Positions 23,855-34,474 of a stretch of 48,932 nt of DNA are shown in pieces. The notes below the pieces were generated by a model that had not been told where the DNA came from, did no database searches, and worked only from the letters and a program-made list of their open reading frames with translations. The DNA is from Candidatus Kerfeldbacteria bacterium (GTDB taxonomy: Bacteria; Patescibacteriota; Patescibacteriia; UBA9570; XYC2-FULL-38-9). Numbering within the stretch: the first letter of the stretch is position 1; each line of letters starts with the position of its first letter. Location: positions 1-48,932 of the forward strand of contig JAHBAR020000014.1 in assembly GCA_018500015.2 (NCBI GenBank), given 5' to 3'. Made by a program: the position numbers and the translations under genes.

Positions 23855-26800
23855 ATGTTAATAACGATGATTTCTCGTTTAGTCGCAGCTGGAGACATGA
23901 TGCAGCGAGGAGTTGCTGTGCTTAAGAAAAAGGCTCTACATCTGGCGAAGATGTCGTTGTATTGGTCCGGTATTGTCACACTCGGGATTACCTGTAGTGT
24001 CGTTATTTTTAATCTGGCAGGTGGAGATTTTGTGCATGTAGCGCACGCTGCAGGTTGGGAATGGATTGGCATCATTGTCGGCAACTTTTTATATTATGCC
24101 ATTATTGGCCCTGTCGGTATCGCGTCGGTGTTAATGGCCTATATCATGCAGGTGGTTATTAACTATCCTTATGGTTCATTTTGGGCCGACAATACAGCAG
24201 GAGGCTTTGTGAATGTGTCAGGTGTGCAAACCGGCTGGCGATTGGTGCGTGATATATGCAACGTATTTTTTTCCCTTATTTTAGTGATTATTGCTTTGGC
24301 AAACGTTCTTAAAATTGAGGCGTATTCTTGGAAGACGCTCATGCCAAAGTTTATTCTCATGGCCATTTTGATTAATTTCAGCAAAACTATTGCCGGCGTA
24401 TTCACTGATCTTGGTACTGTAGCCATGGCTACATTCGGCGGTTCGTTTGCCGACTCATTTGCCTCTGGTGTTATTGGTGCGTTTGGCTTGCCGTCATTAG
24501 GCGATCTGACTGGCGCAACATCTGGGAGCACCCTTGGTTCTGGCTCTTCAGGAAGCAGTGTTATTTTGGCGTTCATTCTCGCTGCCGGCATGACGCAAAC
24601 GTTCTTTGCGCTCATTACCATCTACACGGCAATACTGATTTTCCGTATCATCATGTTGTGGTTTTTGATTGTACTTTCTCCAGTTGCTTACATCACACGC
24701 ATTTTGCCACAAACAAAAAAATACTCCTCTCAGTGGTGGGAGATGTTTGGTCGGTATGTTACCGTTGGACCACTTATCACATTCTTTTTATGGCTTTCAC
24801 TCACACTCACTTTTGGCAACACTGTTGATGCGTCAGCAACCGACACCACTGGCGGCAATCCGTTGAGTAGTGGTATTGAAAGCGGTGTTACCGATTCCAG
24901 GGTACAACTCCAAGCACCAACGAGTGGGTTTACCGCAACATCCCCAAACGTGATGGCCAATTTTATGATCGCGTTGATGATGCTCATGGCCTCATTGCAG
25001 CTCGCATCCAAAATGGCTGCTGAAGCAGGCAAAATTACCGGTGCTGTTGAGAAGTTCGCATGGGGTGCCGGTTCAAATCTGCTCAAATACTCTCCATTGG
25101 GTGTGGCTGGTCTGGGTGCGATGCTTGGGGCCAAAAATGCAGGTTTTTTGGCGAAGACGTTGGGTACCAGTGACAAGTTAAAAGATACCGCCGTTGGAAA
25201 AGGGTTGTCGTTGTTGGGCTCCACAGTGCTTGAGCCACGTGAATTTTTGAAAAAAACATCTGAAGGGTTTGGAGATTGGCGCAAAAATACGGTGAAGAAG
25301 ACCGATGCAGCTGTTGCAGACCAGCAGCACCATATGGCTGGAGGTAGTTCAATTATTTCAAAGCTTGCTGGCGGAGTACTGGGTTTACGCGTAACTCCAG
25401 AGTATATTTTTGAAAATGTTCTTGCCCCGACACTTAATCCAAGCAAAGGTGGTATAGCGCGTGCTATTGGTAACCTTATAAAAGGGGGTCAATTAGAAGG
25501 GGATATTACAAACGCCGAGACAAATTATAAAAGCGAAAAAGCACAACTGCAGGCTGAGAAGGCCAACACAGGCGATGATCTTGGCGGTGGTGTAACAAGT
25601 ACTGGCAATGGTGAATTTAATCGTTACAAGGATATTGAAGAGGCTCAACACGCTCTTGATGAGTATAAGAATATTGCTGCGGGCATGGATAATCTGGATG
25701 CTCAGTTAACGAGTGGTAAATTTGACCTCAAGAGTCAAGCTGTGCGCGTCAGTATTCAGGATGCTATTGATCAATTAAAAAGGCAGCAAGCTGGTTTTGA
25801 GGCCGCGGGTTTGACTATTGATGCGCAGAATGCACAAAAAGAAGCTCAGGGTTTGGAGAGATTGCTTTCCGGCCAAGCGTTGCAGGATCTTCAAGCTGAG
25901 CGTAGCAGACTTGCTCAAGCAGGGCAGAGTACCGCGGCTATTGATGCACAGATCGCGACACTTACCAAAGGCATGTTGACGTTCAATCAATTGCGAACCT
26001 TTGGAGGATCTGGAGCGATCAACAAACAGGCTATTGAACAAGCATTGAAAGATCGTAAAGGCGAGCTTGATAAAGAGCGTATTGCTCGCGAACAAAAATT
26101 GCTCAACTCTACAGGCGATGCTGGTTTGCGTACCCTTACCGGCCCTGCGGCAATGCGTGCGTTAGAAGGTTTTACAGGGGCATTTAATGGTGTGATGACT
26201 TCTCAAAGCGCTGCAAACCCAAATATGACCTATCAAGAGCGTTTGGATGCGAGGCAGCGTGTTGTCAGTGGGTGGGATGATGCATTACAGCGTGCGCAAA
26301 CAGCTCGTGCACTGTATCGCCCTCCTGAAGATTTGCATCACACTGCTCATGTGAATCACGAAGTTTCAGATGCCAAAAAGAAAATTGCAAGTATTATTGA
26401 TGGTGGTGAGCTCAGAAACCGCTTGGCTGAGGCATTGGCGAAAAAAGATCACTATATGATCGAGGCTCTTGTACAAAGAATTACAGCTTCAGGAGACTTG
26501 CCGTTACTGCTGACATCTTTTATGGCGCGTAATGGACATCGAGTAAAAGATGACGGAACACCGGTTTCTGCTGATGCTGCTGGTTTGGAATTTTTTCGTA
26601 AGAAAATACTTGAGGAGCTCGGTGGCATGAGTCATCATGCCTCTATGCGTGTTGCGAATGATGCCTCCATTGAAGCTGCCTTTAATAAAGGCCAACAAGC
26701 CATTGGTGTAGCCTATACGGTAGACGCTTCCACTGGTCAATTGAAATTTATTAAGGAAGATTCTCAGCGTGAGGACTGGCTTGCCGCAGAAATGACCACG

Positions 26801-27103
26801 CGGTCTGTGCGCAACCTCTTAAACTTTGGTGCAAATCAGTGGGGTACAAAAGTATTAGGTAGCGACGGTAATCTAAAATTTACTGTGAATGGCGGTGGCA
26901 TGAAGTTGCTCAAAGCTTTTCAAGGTGATCTTGCCGACAAGCATTATTTTGCTGGGTGGTCTGCTGATGCTAAAGCTGCGCTTTCAGCACCTGAGGTTAT
27001 TCAGCAGTTGCGTAAGGAAGGCATTAATCCTAATTTGATCACAGCCTTGGAACAATATAGACGCACAACAGCAGATGCTGGGCGTGTACGCTTCGCAGCA
27101 TAA
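23855..27103 (+). CDS. VirB6/TrbL-like polytopic T4SS membrane protein with long soluble C-terminus
   Basis: Several TM helices (WIGIIVGNFLYYAIIGPVGIASVLMAYIM, LRIIMLWFLIVLSPVAYITRILP-type segment); in an operon with PrgI/VirB4. ATG 23855 chosen because the upstream in-frame start at 23642 lies before the promoter. Confidence 0.65.
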   Translation: MLITMISRLVAAGDMMQRGVAVLKKKALHLAKMSLYWSGIVTLGITCSVVIFNLAGGDFVHVAHAAGWEWIGIIVGNFLYYAIIGPVGIASVLMAYIMQVVINYPYGSFWADNTAGGFVNVSGVQTGWRLVRDICNVFFSLILVIIALANVLKIEAYSWKTLMPKFILMAILINFSKTIAGVFTDLGTVAMATFGGSFADSFASGVIGAFGLPSLGDLTGATSGSTLGSGSSGSSVILAFILAAGMTQTFFALITIYTAILIFRIIMLWFLIVLSPVAYITRILPQTKKYSSQWWEMFGRYVTVGPLITFFLWLSLTLTFGNTVDASATDTTGGNPLSSGIESGVTDSRVQLQAPTSGFTATSPNVMANFMIALMMLMASLQLASKMAAEAGKITGAVEKFAWGAGSNLLKYSPLGVAGLGAMLGAKNAGFLAKTLGTSDKLKDTAVGKGLSLLGSTVLEPREFLKKTSEGFGDWRKNTVKKTDAAVADQQHHMAGGSSIISKLAGGVLGLRVTPEYIFENVLAPTLNPSKGGIARAIGNLIKGGQLEGDITNAETNYKSEKAQLQAEKANTGDDLGGGVTSTGNGEFNRYKDIEEAQHALDEYKNIAAGMDNLDAQLTSGKFDLKSQAVRVSIQDAIDQLKRQQAGFEAAGLTIDAQNAQKEAQGLERLLSGQALQDLQAERSRLAQAGQSTAAIDAQIATLTKGMLTFNQLRTFGGSGAINKQAIEQALKDRKGELDKERIAREQKLLNSTGDAGLRTLTGPAAMRALEGFTGAFNGVMTSQSAANPNMTYQERLDARQRVVSGWDDALQRAQTARALYRPPEDLHHTAHVNHEVSDAKKKIASIIDGGELRNRLAEALAKKDHYMIEALVQRITASGDLPLLLTSFMARNGHRVKDDGTPVSADAAGLEFFRKKILEELGGMSHHASMRVANDASIEAAFNKGQQAIGVAYTVDASTGQLKFIKEDSQREDWLAAEMTTRSVRNLLNFGANQWGTKVLGSDGNLKFTVNGGGMKLLKAFQGDLADKHYFAGWSADAKAALSAPEVIQQLRKEGINPNLITALEQYRRTTADAGRVRFAA

Positions 27104-27115
27104 TTTCAACCACGT

Positions 27116-29029
27116 ATGGCAGACACACAAACACAAGTAGTATCAGTCACAGACCCTCAAGCCATTGCACAAGTGCAAAAGGTGATGGAGGAGTTATGGG
27201 ATGGCGCGTTTTACGAAGAGTATTACGAAACGTTTCGTGACTTGGAAAAAGCGGTGAACGCACATCGTCGCGAACTTGAAACTCAGTATCCGTTGATTTT
27301 GCAACGATACGAACTGTTGATGAATACGGCGCGTTGGAATAATTTGAATCGTTTGTATGAGCAGGAGTTTGAAATTCTTTTTTTTCAAAATCCTCAAGGT
27401 ATTGCCGATCGAGAACTTTCTGAAGTGCTCGATGCGTTGCGATATGCGCTCATGCAAGAGCCTGTTCGAGAAGAGCGTGATATTTTGAAGCAACGTCTGC
27501 GCGATGCGTTAGCTCGCTCCGAAGCACTTATTGGTCAAACCAAAATTCAACTCGCTGACACTCTTGTTGATCCAACGGTAAAAAATTGGATCAAGGATTG
27601 GAAAATTTTTGTTGGAGATCGTGAACCTAGCTCTTTATTGCTCGTTGAATATCTCAATGCCAGCCAGAATATTGCACAACTCCCAAAAGAAACGATTGAG
27701 ACGGTTCAAAAGATTTTTCGTGTGTATACTGAACTGCTCAAATCTTCTCTTACTCCTGAAGGCGCTGAAGAGAAGTTGATCGTCATGAATCCACAGACAG
27801 GTACTTTTCATACTTTCGACAGAGGTCATATGACTGACTCTGGTGTATCCATAGATCCAAAAGATTTAGAGCTGCTGCGTCGTATGAATGGGTTAGATGC
27901 CTCTGGCCGTCCGTTGCCTGTTTCTGAACTGTTGCATAGTACGGATGTGTTCCGTGAGTACGCTCATCAAGTGATTAAAGAAAAAGGAGTGCCTACCGAA
28001 GTGCGCGCAGCTCCTGCAGAAAAAAAAGTGCTTGCAAATGAAGAGATTACTCGAGAGGCACGATCACTTCCAAAGCCCAAAGAGACGTTGTCTATGGCTC
28101 CCGCATGGAAAAGCCGAACGCCGGCGCCTTTAACAACTCCTATACGCAAAACCTCAACCCCTATGCCTACACCCACGCCTACGCCAGCGCCGTCAGAGGC
28201 TATGTCAAGCGCGGAGCTTGCTCAGTATGTGGTGAGCGAAATGCGCCTCCTATTACCTTCCCACGATGTTGAATCTCGTTTTTTGAGCCTGTGTACTCGC
28301 TATTTTGATAACCGTATTTCTGTCGAGGAGTTTCGAGACGAGCTCACTAAAGTGGTAGAGATTGGTGGAGCCGGGCTCACCATGGCCGACGCTCAGCGAG
28401 TGCTTGTGGTTGCTCAACGACTACGTAAGGCTGATTTCTCTGTTCCACAAATTTCAGTGCCTATGCCAAAGCCACGGATCAAAGCGCCATCGCTTGAATC
28501 TTTGCAAAGAGCCATGGATGTCAATACTCCTGTTGCCAAGAAAGGCGTGCAACACACCCAGCCGCAAGTTGAAGATATTTTTGGCAACATAGATGCTGTG
28601 CCGGCTATGGGCACATCTGCATGGAATACCCTTCCCACAACCATGCGTGAGGCTTCATCAGTAAAACGCGGGCCGGTGCCGGTTGGTGCTCGATCAATGC
28701 CTACACTCATGGGTCCGCTTGATGAACTGCGTGCCATGAATCTTGAAGAGTTTCGTCGTCTCAGCCCCCGTCCGGAAGAGGCAGTAAAGCATATTGCCAA
28801 CCAACTGAGGGTGTTAGAAGAGGAGTCTGTTGCACAGAAAGCTGCCGGTATTCACGCATGGAGCCAGAGTCCGCTCAATCAACTGTATCTTCGGATTGGG
28901 CGAGAAAGCTTGGATCGTATGATGTCTGTTGACGATGTGATTCGAGCACAGAATGAACGCAAAGAGCCAACATTAACTATTGCTGAGTTTCAAGCCATTG
29001 CCGATTTTAATCGTACATTACGCTTTTAA
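27116..29029 (+). CDS. Hypothetical T4SS-locus protein: helical N-terminus, PT-rich linker, C-terminal domain
   Basis: Long ORF, no recognised domain; TPMPTPTPTPAPS linker; operon context. Confidence 0.6.
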   Translation: MADTQTQVVSVTDPQAIAQVQKVMEELWDGAFYEEYYETFRDLEKAVNAHRRELETQYPLILQRYELLMNTARWNNLNRLYEQEFEILFFQNPQGIADRELSEVLDALRYALMQEPVREERDILKQRLRDALARSEALIGQTKIQLADTLVDPTVKNWIKDWKIFVGDREPSSLLLVEYLNASQNIAQLPKETIETVQKIFRVYTELLKSSLTPEGAEEKLIVMNPQTGTFHTFDRGHMTDSGVSIDPKDLELLRRMNGLDASGRPLPVSELLHSTDVFREYAHQVIKEKGVPTEVRAAPAEKKVLANEEITREARSLPKPKETLSMAPAWKSRTPAPLTTPIRKTSTPMPTPTPTPAPSEAMSSAELAQYVVSEMRLLLPSHDVESRFLSLCTRYFDNRISVEEFRDELTKVVEIGGAGLTMADAQRVLVVAQRLRKADFSVPQISVPMPKPRIKAPSLESLQRAMDVNTPVAKKGVQHTQPQVEDIFGNIDAVPAMGTSAWNTLPTTMREASSVKRGPVPVGARSMPTLMGPLDELRAMNLEEFRRLSPRPEEAVKHIANQLRVLEEESVAQKAAGIHAWSQSPLNQLYLRIGRESLDRMMSVDDVIRAQNERKEPTLTIAEFQAIADFNRTLRF

Positions 29030-29034
29030 CACAC

Positions 29035-29577
29035 ATGCAATTTCTTGTCCCTCAATTTATTGATGTTGAATCCAAGATCATTGGTCCCATTTCAGTGCGT
29101 CAATTTATTATTTTATTGATTACCGCAGGTATTGATTTTTTGTTGTTTAGATTTTTTCCTCTTGTGCCGGGGTTTATTATGATATTTATTATCACGGCTA
29201 TCGCTTGCGCATTTGCTTTTGGTAAGGTGAATACTCAGCCGATGCATTATTTTGTACTGAACCTCATTCAAACAGTACGACGGCCACGTCAGCGTTTGTG
29301 GCGTCGCGCTCAATATGTTGAGTATAAACTTGAAAAAGAGAGTGAAGTTCAACCATATAGAACAAAGCCGATGGTTTCACAGTCACGACTTGCCGAGATG
29401 TCGTTGCTTGTCGATACTGGAGGTAGTTATGGTATGGACACTCAGCGCAGTGCAGCTTCAGTTGAGCGAATTGTTAATGATGAAAAATCAAAAAGTAATA
29501 ACACCCTTCAACACATTCAGTTAAAGGAATTGAATTTTGATCGCGTTAAAGACCCACGATTTTATGGCGAAAAATAA
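29035..29577 (+). CDS. PrgI family protein
   Basis: QFLVPQFIDVESKIIGPISVRQFIILLITAGIDFLLFRFF..., two TMs, directly before VirB4. Confidence 0.8.
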   Translation: MQFLVPQFIDVESKIIGPISVRQFIILLITAGIDFLLFRFFPLVPGFIMIFIITAIACAFAFGKVNTQPMHYFVLNLIQTVRRPRQRLWRRAQYVEYKLEKESEVQPYRTKPMVSQSRLAEMSLLVDTGGSYGMDTQRSAASVERIVNDEKSKSNNTLQHIQLKELNFDRVKDPRFYGEK

Positions 29578-30259
29578 AAACAACAAAATTAAAGTACAGC
29601 AAGAGCCTTCGACGCAGCAACATATTCCTTTTGGTGAAATTCGCGATAATGTAATCATCATGAAAGATGGAACGTTGCGCACCGTCATTTTAGTTTCGAG
29701 TTTAAATTTTGCACTGAAATCTGAAGATGAGCAAAAAGGCATCGTACAAGGATATGTTTCGTTTTTAAATAGTGTGGATTTTGAATTACAAATTGTTATT
29801 CAATCGCGTCGTTTGAATATTGAGAAATATTTGGCCAAGCTCGACACGTTGGCCAAGCAGCAAGATAATGAATTATTGCGTAAACAAACAAAATCGTATC
29901 GTGTGTTCATCGAGCGTCTTGTTGAGCAAGCAGACATCATGGATAAAAAGTTTTACGTAGTTATTCCTTTTTCTCCATTTTCAGATAAACGTCGTAGCTT
30001 TTGGGCGCGCCTACGAGAAGTGCTCAGCCCTGCCTCTGTGGTAAAAATTGAAGAGGTACAATTTCAAGAGTATAAGGTTGAGCTCATGCGTCGTGTCGGC
30101 CTTGTTACTTCCGGGTTGCGCTCTATTGGTTTGCAAACAAATACTCTTGACACGCAAGCGTTAATAGAGCTGTTTTACAACACATATAATCCACTTTCGA
30201 CACAGCAAAAACGTATTCAAGATCTTGATGCCATACGTGTTGACCGCTCCTATATTTAA
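29564..30259 (+). CDS. VirB4/TraC-like N-terminal domain protein
   Basis: IPFGEIRDNVIIMKDGTLRTVILVSSLNF; no Walker motifs; the ATPase portion follows as a separate ORF. Confidence 0.7.
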   Translation: MAKNKNNKIKVQQEPSTQQHIPFGEIRDNVIIMKDGTLRTVILVSSLNFALKSEDEQKGIVQGYVSFLNSVDFELQIVIQSRRLNIEKYLAKLDTLAKQQDNELLRKQTKSYRVFIERLVEQADIMDKKFYVVIPFSPFSDKRRSFWARLREVLSPASVVKIEEVQFQEYKVELMRRVGLVTSGLRSIGLQTNTLDTQALIELFYNTYNPLSTQQKRIQDLDAIRVDRSYI

Positions 30260-30270
30260 ATACACCATCT

Positions 30271-32160
30271 ATGCCAAATTTACTTCAAGATGCTGTCCCA
30301 AAACCAAAACAGTCTTTTGGCTTTCGTCGCGCACTACAAGCTGAAAAGTCAGCGCCTCCCACACCGGTCGACCAAACTCCAGAACAGATTTCTGTTTTGG
30401 AGGCAGCGCGTTTGTATCGTAAAGGTGTTACTTCGGTCCTTGATCTTATTGCGCCTGCGGCAATGCGCGTGCAGTCTCGCTATCTTGACCTTGGCGGTAA
30501 GTTGGTGAGTACAATGTTTGTGGTGACCTATCCTCGGTACATTGCTGTGGGTTGGTTTGCGCCGATCATTTTAATGAACGCAGAGCTCGACATCAGCATG
30601 TTTTTTTACCATGTGCCTGCTGATGTGATATTAAAACAGTTAAAAAATAAAGTAGGCACGGTCGAGGCGCAGCTGTCCACAGATCGTGAAAAGGGAGCTC
30701 CGCGCGACCCATTGTTGGAAACGGCATTGCGCGATATTGAGCAGCTTCGAGATTCTATTACACAAGGGACAGAAAAATTTTTTCAGTTCGCATTGTATGT
30801 TTCCGTGTATGCTGAAAATGAAAAAGCGCTCAATGACAAGATCGAAGAAATCGATGGCATTTTTGGTTCTCGTTTAGTGCTTGCCAAGCGTGGGTATTAT
30901 CAATCGGAACAAGGGTTCAACTCTACACTTCCATTGTGCAACGATGAGTTGTCCATCTACTTTAATATGAATTCGTCGCCGTGCGCCTCTTCTTTTCCAT
31001 TCATCTCTTCTGATCTCACCTCTGATGATGGTGTGATGTATGGTGTGAATCGCCATAATGGTAGCTTGATTGTCTTTGATCGTTTTTCGTTGCAGAACGC
31101 CAATGCTGTGGTGTTCGCAACTTCCGGCGCAGGTAAAAGTTATGCTGTAAAACTCGAGGTGTTGCGTTCACTCATGTTTGGTATGGATGTGCTTATCATT
31201 GATCCTGAAAATGAGTACAAACATTTATCCGATGCTGTTGGTGGTACATTTTTGAGCGTCTCTCTCAACTCACAAGTAAAAATTAATCCGTTTGATCTTC
31301 CGCGTCCGGTTGGTGGCGCCGATCGTCCAGCCGATATTATTCGTTCAGCAGTGGTGACAATCAAAGGATTGTTGCGTGTAATGCTTGGCACTGTAACGCC
31401 GGCCGAGGACTCGATTTTGGATCAAGCACTTATTCAAACATACGCTAAAAAAGATATTACCCCAGAGTCGGATTTGCGCAAAGTTGAGCCACCACTTATG
31501 ACCGACTTTATCAGCATCCTAGAAGGATTTGAAGGTACGCGTGATCTTGTCTTGAAATTACGCAAATATACAGAAGGTACGTTTGCTGGCTTGTTTACAT
31601 CGCCAACGAATATAGATACACAAAATCAACTGATGGTATTTTCTGTGCGTGACCTCGAAGATGAGCTTCGACCAATTGCCATCTACATGATTGTAAACTA
31701 CATCTGGAATGTTGTGCGTTCTGAATTAAAAAAACGTATTTTGGTCATCGATGAAGCGTGGTGGCTTATGCAAAATGAGGACTCGGCGAAATTTATTTTT
31801 GCATTAGTAAAACGTTGTCGCAAATATTATCTTGGTGTCACGACGATTACTCAAGATGTTAATGACTTTTTGAGCTCTCCGTATGGTGCTGCCATTGTGA
31901 CTAACTCTGCGATTCAGCTGTTGCTGAAGCAGTCTCCGGCGGCAATCAATAATATTCAAAAAATCTTTATGCTCACCGATGGCGAGAAGTATCTTTTGCT
32001 TGAAGGAGCTGTTGGTCAGGGTATCTTCTTCGCCGGTCCAAAGCATGTGGCTGTACAGGTTGTTGCTTCGCCGGTTGAAGATCGCATTATTACCTCTGAT
32101 CCCAAGCAGTTGCTTGAAATGGAGCAGGGGAGTACAGTACGAACAAACTTTGTATCATAA
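30271..32160 (+). CDS. VirB4-like conjugative transfer ATPase
   Basis: FATSGAGKSYAVKLEVLRSLMFGMDVLIIDPENEY Walker A; KKRILVIDEAWWLMQ Walker B; TITQDVNDF. Confidence 0.92.
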   Translation: MPNLLQDAVPKPKQSFGFRRALQAEKSAPPTPVDQTPEQISVLEAARLYRKGVTSVLDLIAPAAMRVQSRYLDLGGKLVSTMFVVTYPRYIAVGWFAPIILMNAELDISMFFYHVPADVILKQLKNKVGTVEAQLSTDREKGAPRDPLLETALRDIEQLRDSITQGTEKFFQFALYVSVYAENEKALNDKIEEIDGIFGSRLVLAKRGYYQSEQGFNSTLPLCNDELSIYFNMNSSPCASSFPFISSDLTSDDGVMYGVNRHNGSLIVFDRFSLQNANAVVFATSGAGKSYAVKLEVLRSLMFGMDVLIIDPENEYKHLSDAVGGTFLSVSLNSQVKINPFDLPRPVGGADRPADIIRSAVVTIKGLLRVMLGTVTPAEDSILDQALIQTYAKKDITPESDLRKVEPPLMTDFISILEGFEGTRDLVLKLRKYTEGTFAGLFTSPTNIDTQNQLMVFSVRDLEDELRPIAIYMIVNYIWNVVRSELKKRILVIDEAWWLMQNEDSAKFIFALVKRCRKYYLGVTTITQDVNDFLSSPYGAAIVTNSAIQLLLKQSPAAINNIQKIFMLTDGEKYLLLEGAVGQGIFFAGPKHVAVQVVASPVEDRIITSDPKQLLEMEQGSTVRTNFVS

Positions 32161-32165
32161 TATTT

Positions 32166-32795
32166 ATGCGCCCACTGTATCGTAACATCCTCATCAGCAT
32201 CGTCGCTATTCTGGTTATTGGCGGAATGATTATTTTGGTTGTTATGCAGAATAGCAATACAAATACATCAACTAACACGAACGTCAACATTGGAGCACAG
32301 AACACAAACACTGTTGCAAACACAAATACTACGCTGAATGTTAACCTTGATACAAACACAAATACCACAACAAACACATCCACAAACATAAACAGTGATG
32401 TGACGCCAGCAACAGATCAAAGTGATGAGGAGGCTTTGATGCGTTTAAGTATTTTGCTTGTTGATCGTTATGGTACATACTCAAATCGCAACAATTTTGA
32501 AAACATCACGAATCTTGAAGTGTACATGACCGACAGCTTTAAATCGAAGTCCGCGCAGTTTATTAGTGAACGACAAGCCGAAGGTATTCCTGATGATTTT
32601 TATAGCATTGTCACTAATGCCCTCGTAGCTGACGTAACGGCATATACCAAAAATAAAAGTGCCACTGTTGATGTGTCAGCACGCAGAGTTGAAACACAGA
32701 CCGGTGCAGAGCAAAAAGTGTTTACGCAACATGCCATCGTTACATTTCAATCTGTTGCAGGCAACTGGAAGGTTGATAGCATTGACTGGCAATAA
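32166..32795 (+). CDS. Single-TM protein with Asn/Thr-rich repetitive linker
   Basis: ILISIVAILVIGGMIILVVMQ then NTNTSTNTNVN...TNTNTTTNTSTNIN, then a compact C-terminal domain. Confidence 0.6.
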   Translation: MRPLYRNILISIVAILVIGGMIILVVMQNSNTNTSTNTNVNIGAQNTNTVANTNTTLNVNLDTNTNTTTNTSTNINSDVTPATDQSDEEALMRLSILLVDRYGTYSNRNNFENITNLEVYMTDSFKSKSAQFISERQAEGIPDDFYSIVTNALVADVTAYTKNKSATVDVSARRVETQTGAEQKVFTQHAIVTFQSVAGNWKVDSIDWQ

Positions 32796-32799
32796 TAAT

Positions 32800-33093
32800 A
32801 TGACACCTGAACGCACACGAGCAGTTCAGGAGGCTGAGCGAGAGATTTTGAAACGTCTCGACGCACTGTTTATATTAGCCGAACATAAAAATACCGATTT
32901 CACTGATATTAAAAACGGGTACCAAGAAGTTGTTGATGCCATTAGTAAAAAATATTCCATTTTAGGAAGTGAGTTGGCTGAGAAACAGTTGAGCGATTTT
33001 GAACTGAACGTACAATCCACAGAGCTGCAAAAGCAATTTACCGCCGATATTGCTAAAGTTGCCGTTACTATCGATGCCATAAGAGAATCGTAA
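32800..33093 (+). CDS. Small helical hypothetical protein
   Basis: ATG 32800 in frame with the 32659 ORF; tight operon spacing. Confidence 0.55.
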   Translation: MTPERTRAVQEAEREILKRLDALFILAEHKNTDFTDIKNGYQEVVDAISKKYSILGSELAEKQLSDFELNVQSTELQKQFTADIAKVAVTIDAIRES

Positions 33094-33094
33094 T

Positions 33095-34474
33095 ATGGTA
33101 GCGTATCAAAGTTTGACAAATGAGCTCATAAAAGAGGCATACAGGCCCGTTGTCCGCGCTTCTTTTACTATAGACTTGAAGGCAGTTGGCGCTATTGCTG
33201 TTGGGCAGGCAATTGCCAACGCTGAGCAAGACCTAAGATCGGGGTTGGTAAAAGGGATAGATGCGTTGAAAAATACTGTTCGTCAAGATCTGGCAAAAGA
33301 GCTTGCGCGTACTCAAGATCAAATCGCACAACTTGAACAATTCATTAACAGTCGGCGCAAAGCACACGAAGATCGTCGTCAAAGAGAGCAGACAAAACAG
33401 CGTGACGAGAGCGATGCTGATGATGACAATTCTGATGAATCTGATGCTCAAGATCCTTCTTCTCAGAGTGGAGATACTACAGAGGTTTCGGAAGAGGCGG
33501 ATACTGAACCTGTTAATGTTGATGATGTGACGGCAGAGCCGGGTAATAGCGCAGCTGCTGAGACGGCACCGGTAGAGGGTGCAGAAGGTTCTGCTAGCAT
33601 TGCTCCTGAGGGTGCAGTAGAGGGAGCTGGAGTTGCAGAAGGAGCCGTTGCCGCAACTGGCGGCGCAGAGGGTGCTGCAGCAGCGGCTGGGGCAGGCGAG
33701 ATGGCAGCGGCAGGTGGCAGTATAGCCGGTGCGGTTGAAGGCGCGGAAGCTGGCGCCGCTCTTGGTCCTGAAGGAGCCCTTATTGGCGCTGGAGCCGGAT
33801 TGTTGGCATCTGAATCAGGAATAGATCTTGGTTCTTTACAAGGTGCGCTGTTGCCTCAAGGTGGTGTGGGTGTGCCGGGCGGAGCCGCTCCCGAACTCCC
33901 GAGCGAAGAAGCGCCGACCGAGCCTATGGCCAATGAATTGAGCCCCGAACAACAACAATCTGCTGCTGGTGATCTCGCCTCAACACGTAACACGAGCACT
34001 GCTGCCTCTAACGCATCAAAAGCTGCGGGGGGCGCAAAAGCTGCTGAAGGAGCTGCCGGACTTGCTTCAAAAGCCGGCGGTTTTATACCGGGCACTCGGA
34101 TGTTTTTGTGGACCGAGATGGCCGCTATGTTTGAAGATCCGTCTTTTATCTCTTTTGCATATGTCCATGTGCACCCCATTGCATGGCTCATTAAAGATCA
34201 TTTTGAAATATTCAAAATACTGGATCTTGTTGGCGTGCCAACACATCAAATTTTAGAAAAACCAAGCAAGCCACAATGGATTTTGATCGGCATACTATTC
34301 TGTTTTGAATTCGTTATCATGCTTTTGATAGCAACCTTCTTTATTCTTATTGTTCTTCTAGTGAAACAAGTGCTGGAGAACGCTGAAGATTATGAGGCAT
34401 TATTGATCATACCAGGGCTCCTTCATGCACCGGGAGTTACCTTATTGTATAATATTCTTGCGGCTGTATTGTAG
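33095..34474 (+). CDS. Ala/Gly/Glu-rich protein with C-terminal TM helices
   Basis: Low-complexity GAEGAAAAAGAGEMAAAGGSIAG..., C-terminal WILIGILFCFEFVIMLLIATFFILIVLLV. Confidence 0.6.
   Translation: MVAYQSLTNELIKEAYRPVVRASFTIDLKAVGAIAVGQAIANAEQDLRSGLVKGIDALKNTVRQDLAKELARTQDQIAQLEQFINSRRKAHEDRRQREQTKQRDESDADDDNSDESDAQDPSSQSGDTTEVSEEADTEPVNVDDVTAEPGNSAAAETAPVEGAEGSASIAPEGAVEGAGVAEGAVAATGGAEGAAAAAGAGEMAAAGGSIAGAVEGAEAGAALGPEGALIGAGAGLLASESGIDLGSLQGALLPQGGVGVPGGAAPELPSEEAPTEPMANELSPEQQQSAAGDLASTRNTSTAASNASKAAGGAKAAEGAAGLASKAGGFIPGTRMFLWTEMAAMFEDPSFISFAYVHVHPIAWLIKDHFEIFKILDLVGVPTHQILEKPSKPQWILIGILFCFEFVIMLLIATFFILIVLLVKQVLENAEDYEALLIIPGLLHAPGVTLLYNILAAVL

Noticed and set aside
24730-25446. 238-aa minus-strand ORF within the VirB6-like gene
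   Set aside because: Antisense shadow ORF with no recognisable domain; the plus-strand protein is coherent
32250-32390. Repeat-rich DNA considered as a CRISPR or minisatellite
   Set aside because: Irregular Asn/Thr codon repeats within a coding frame; no unique spacers or constant repeat length
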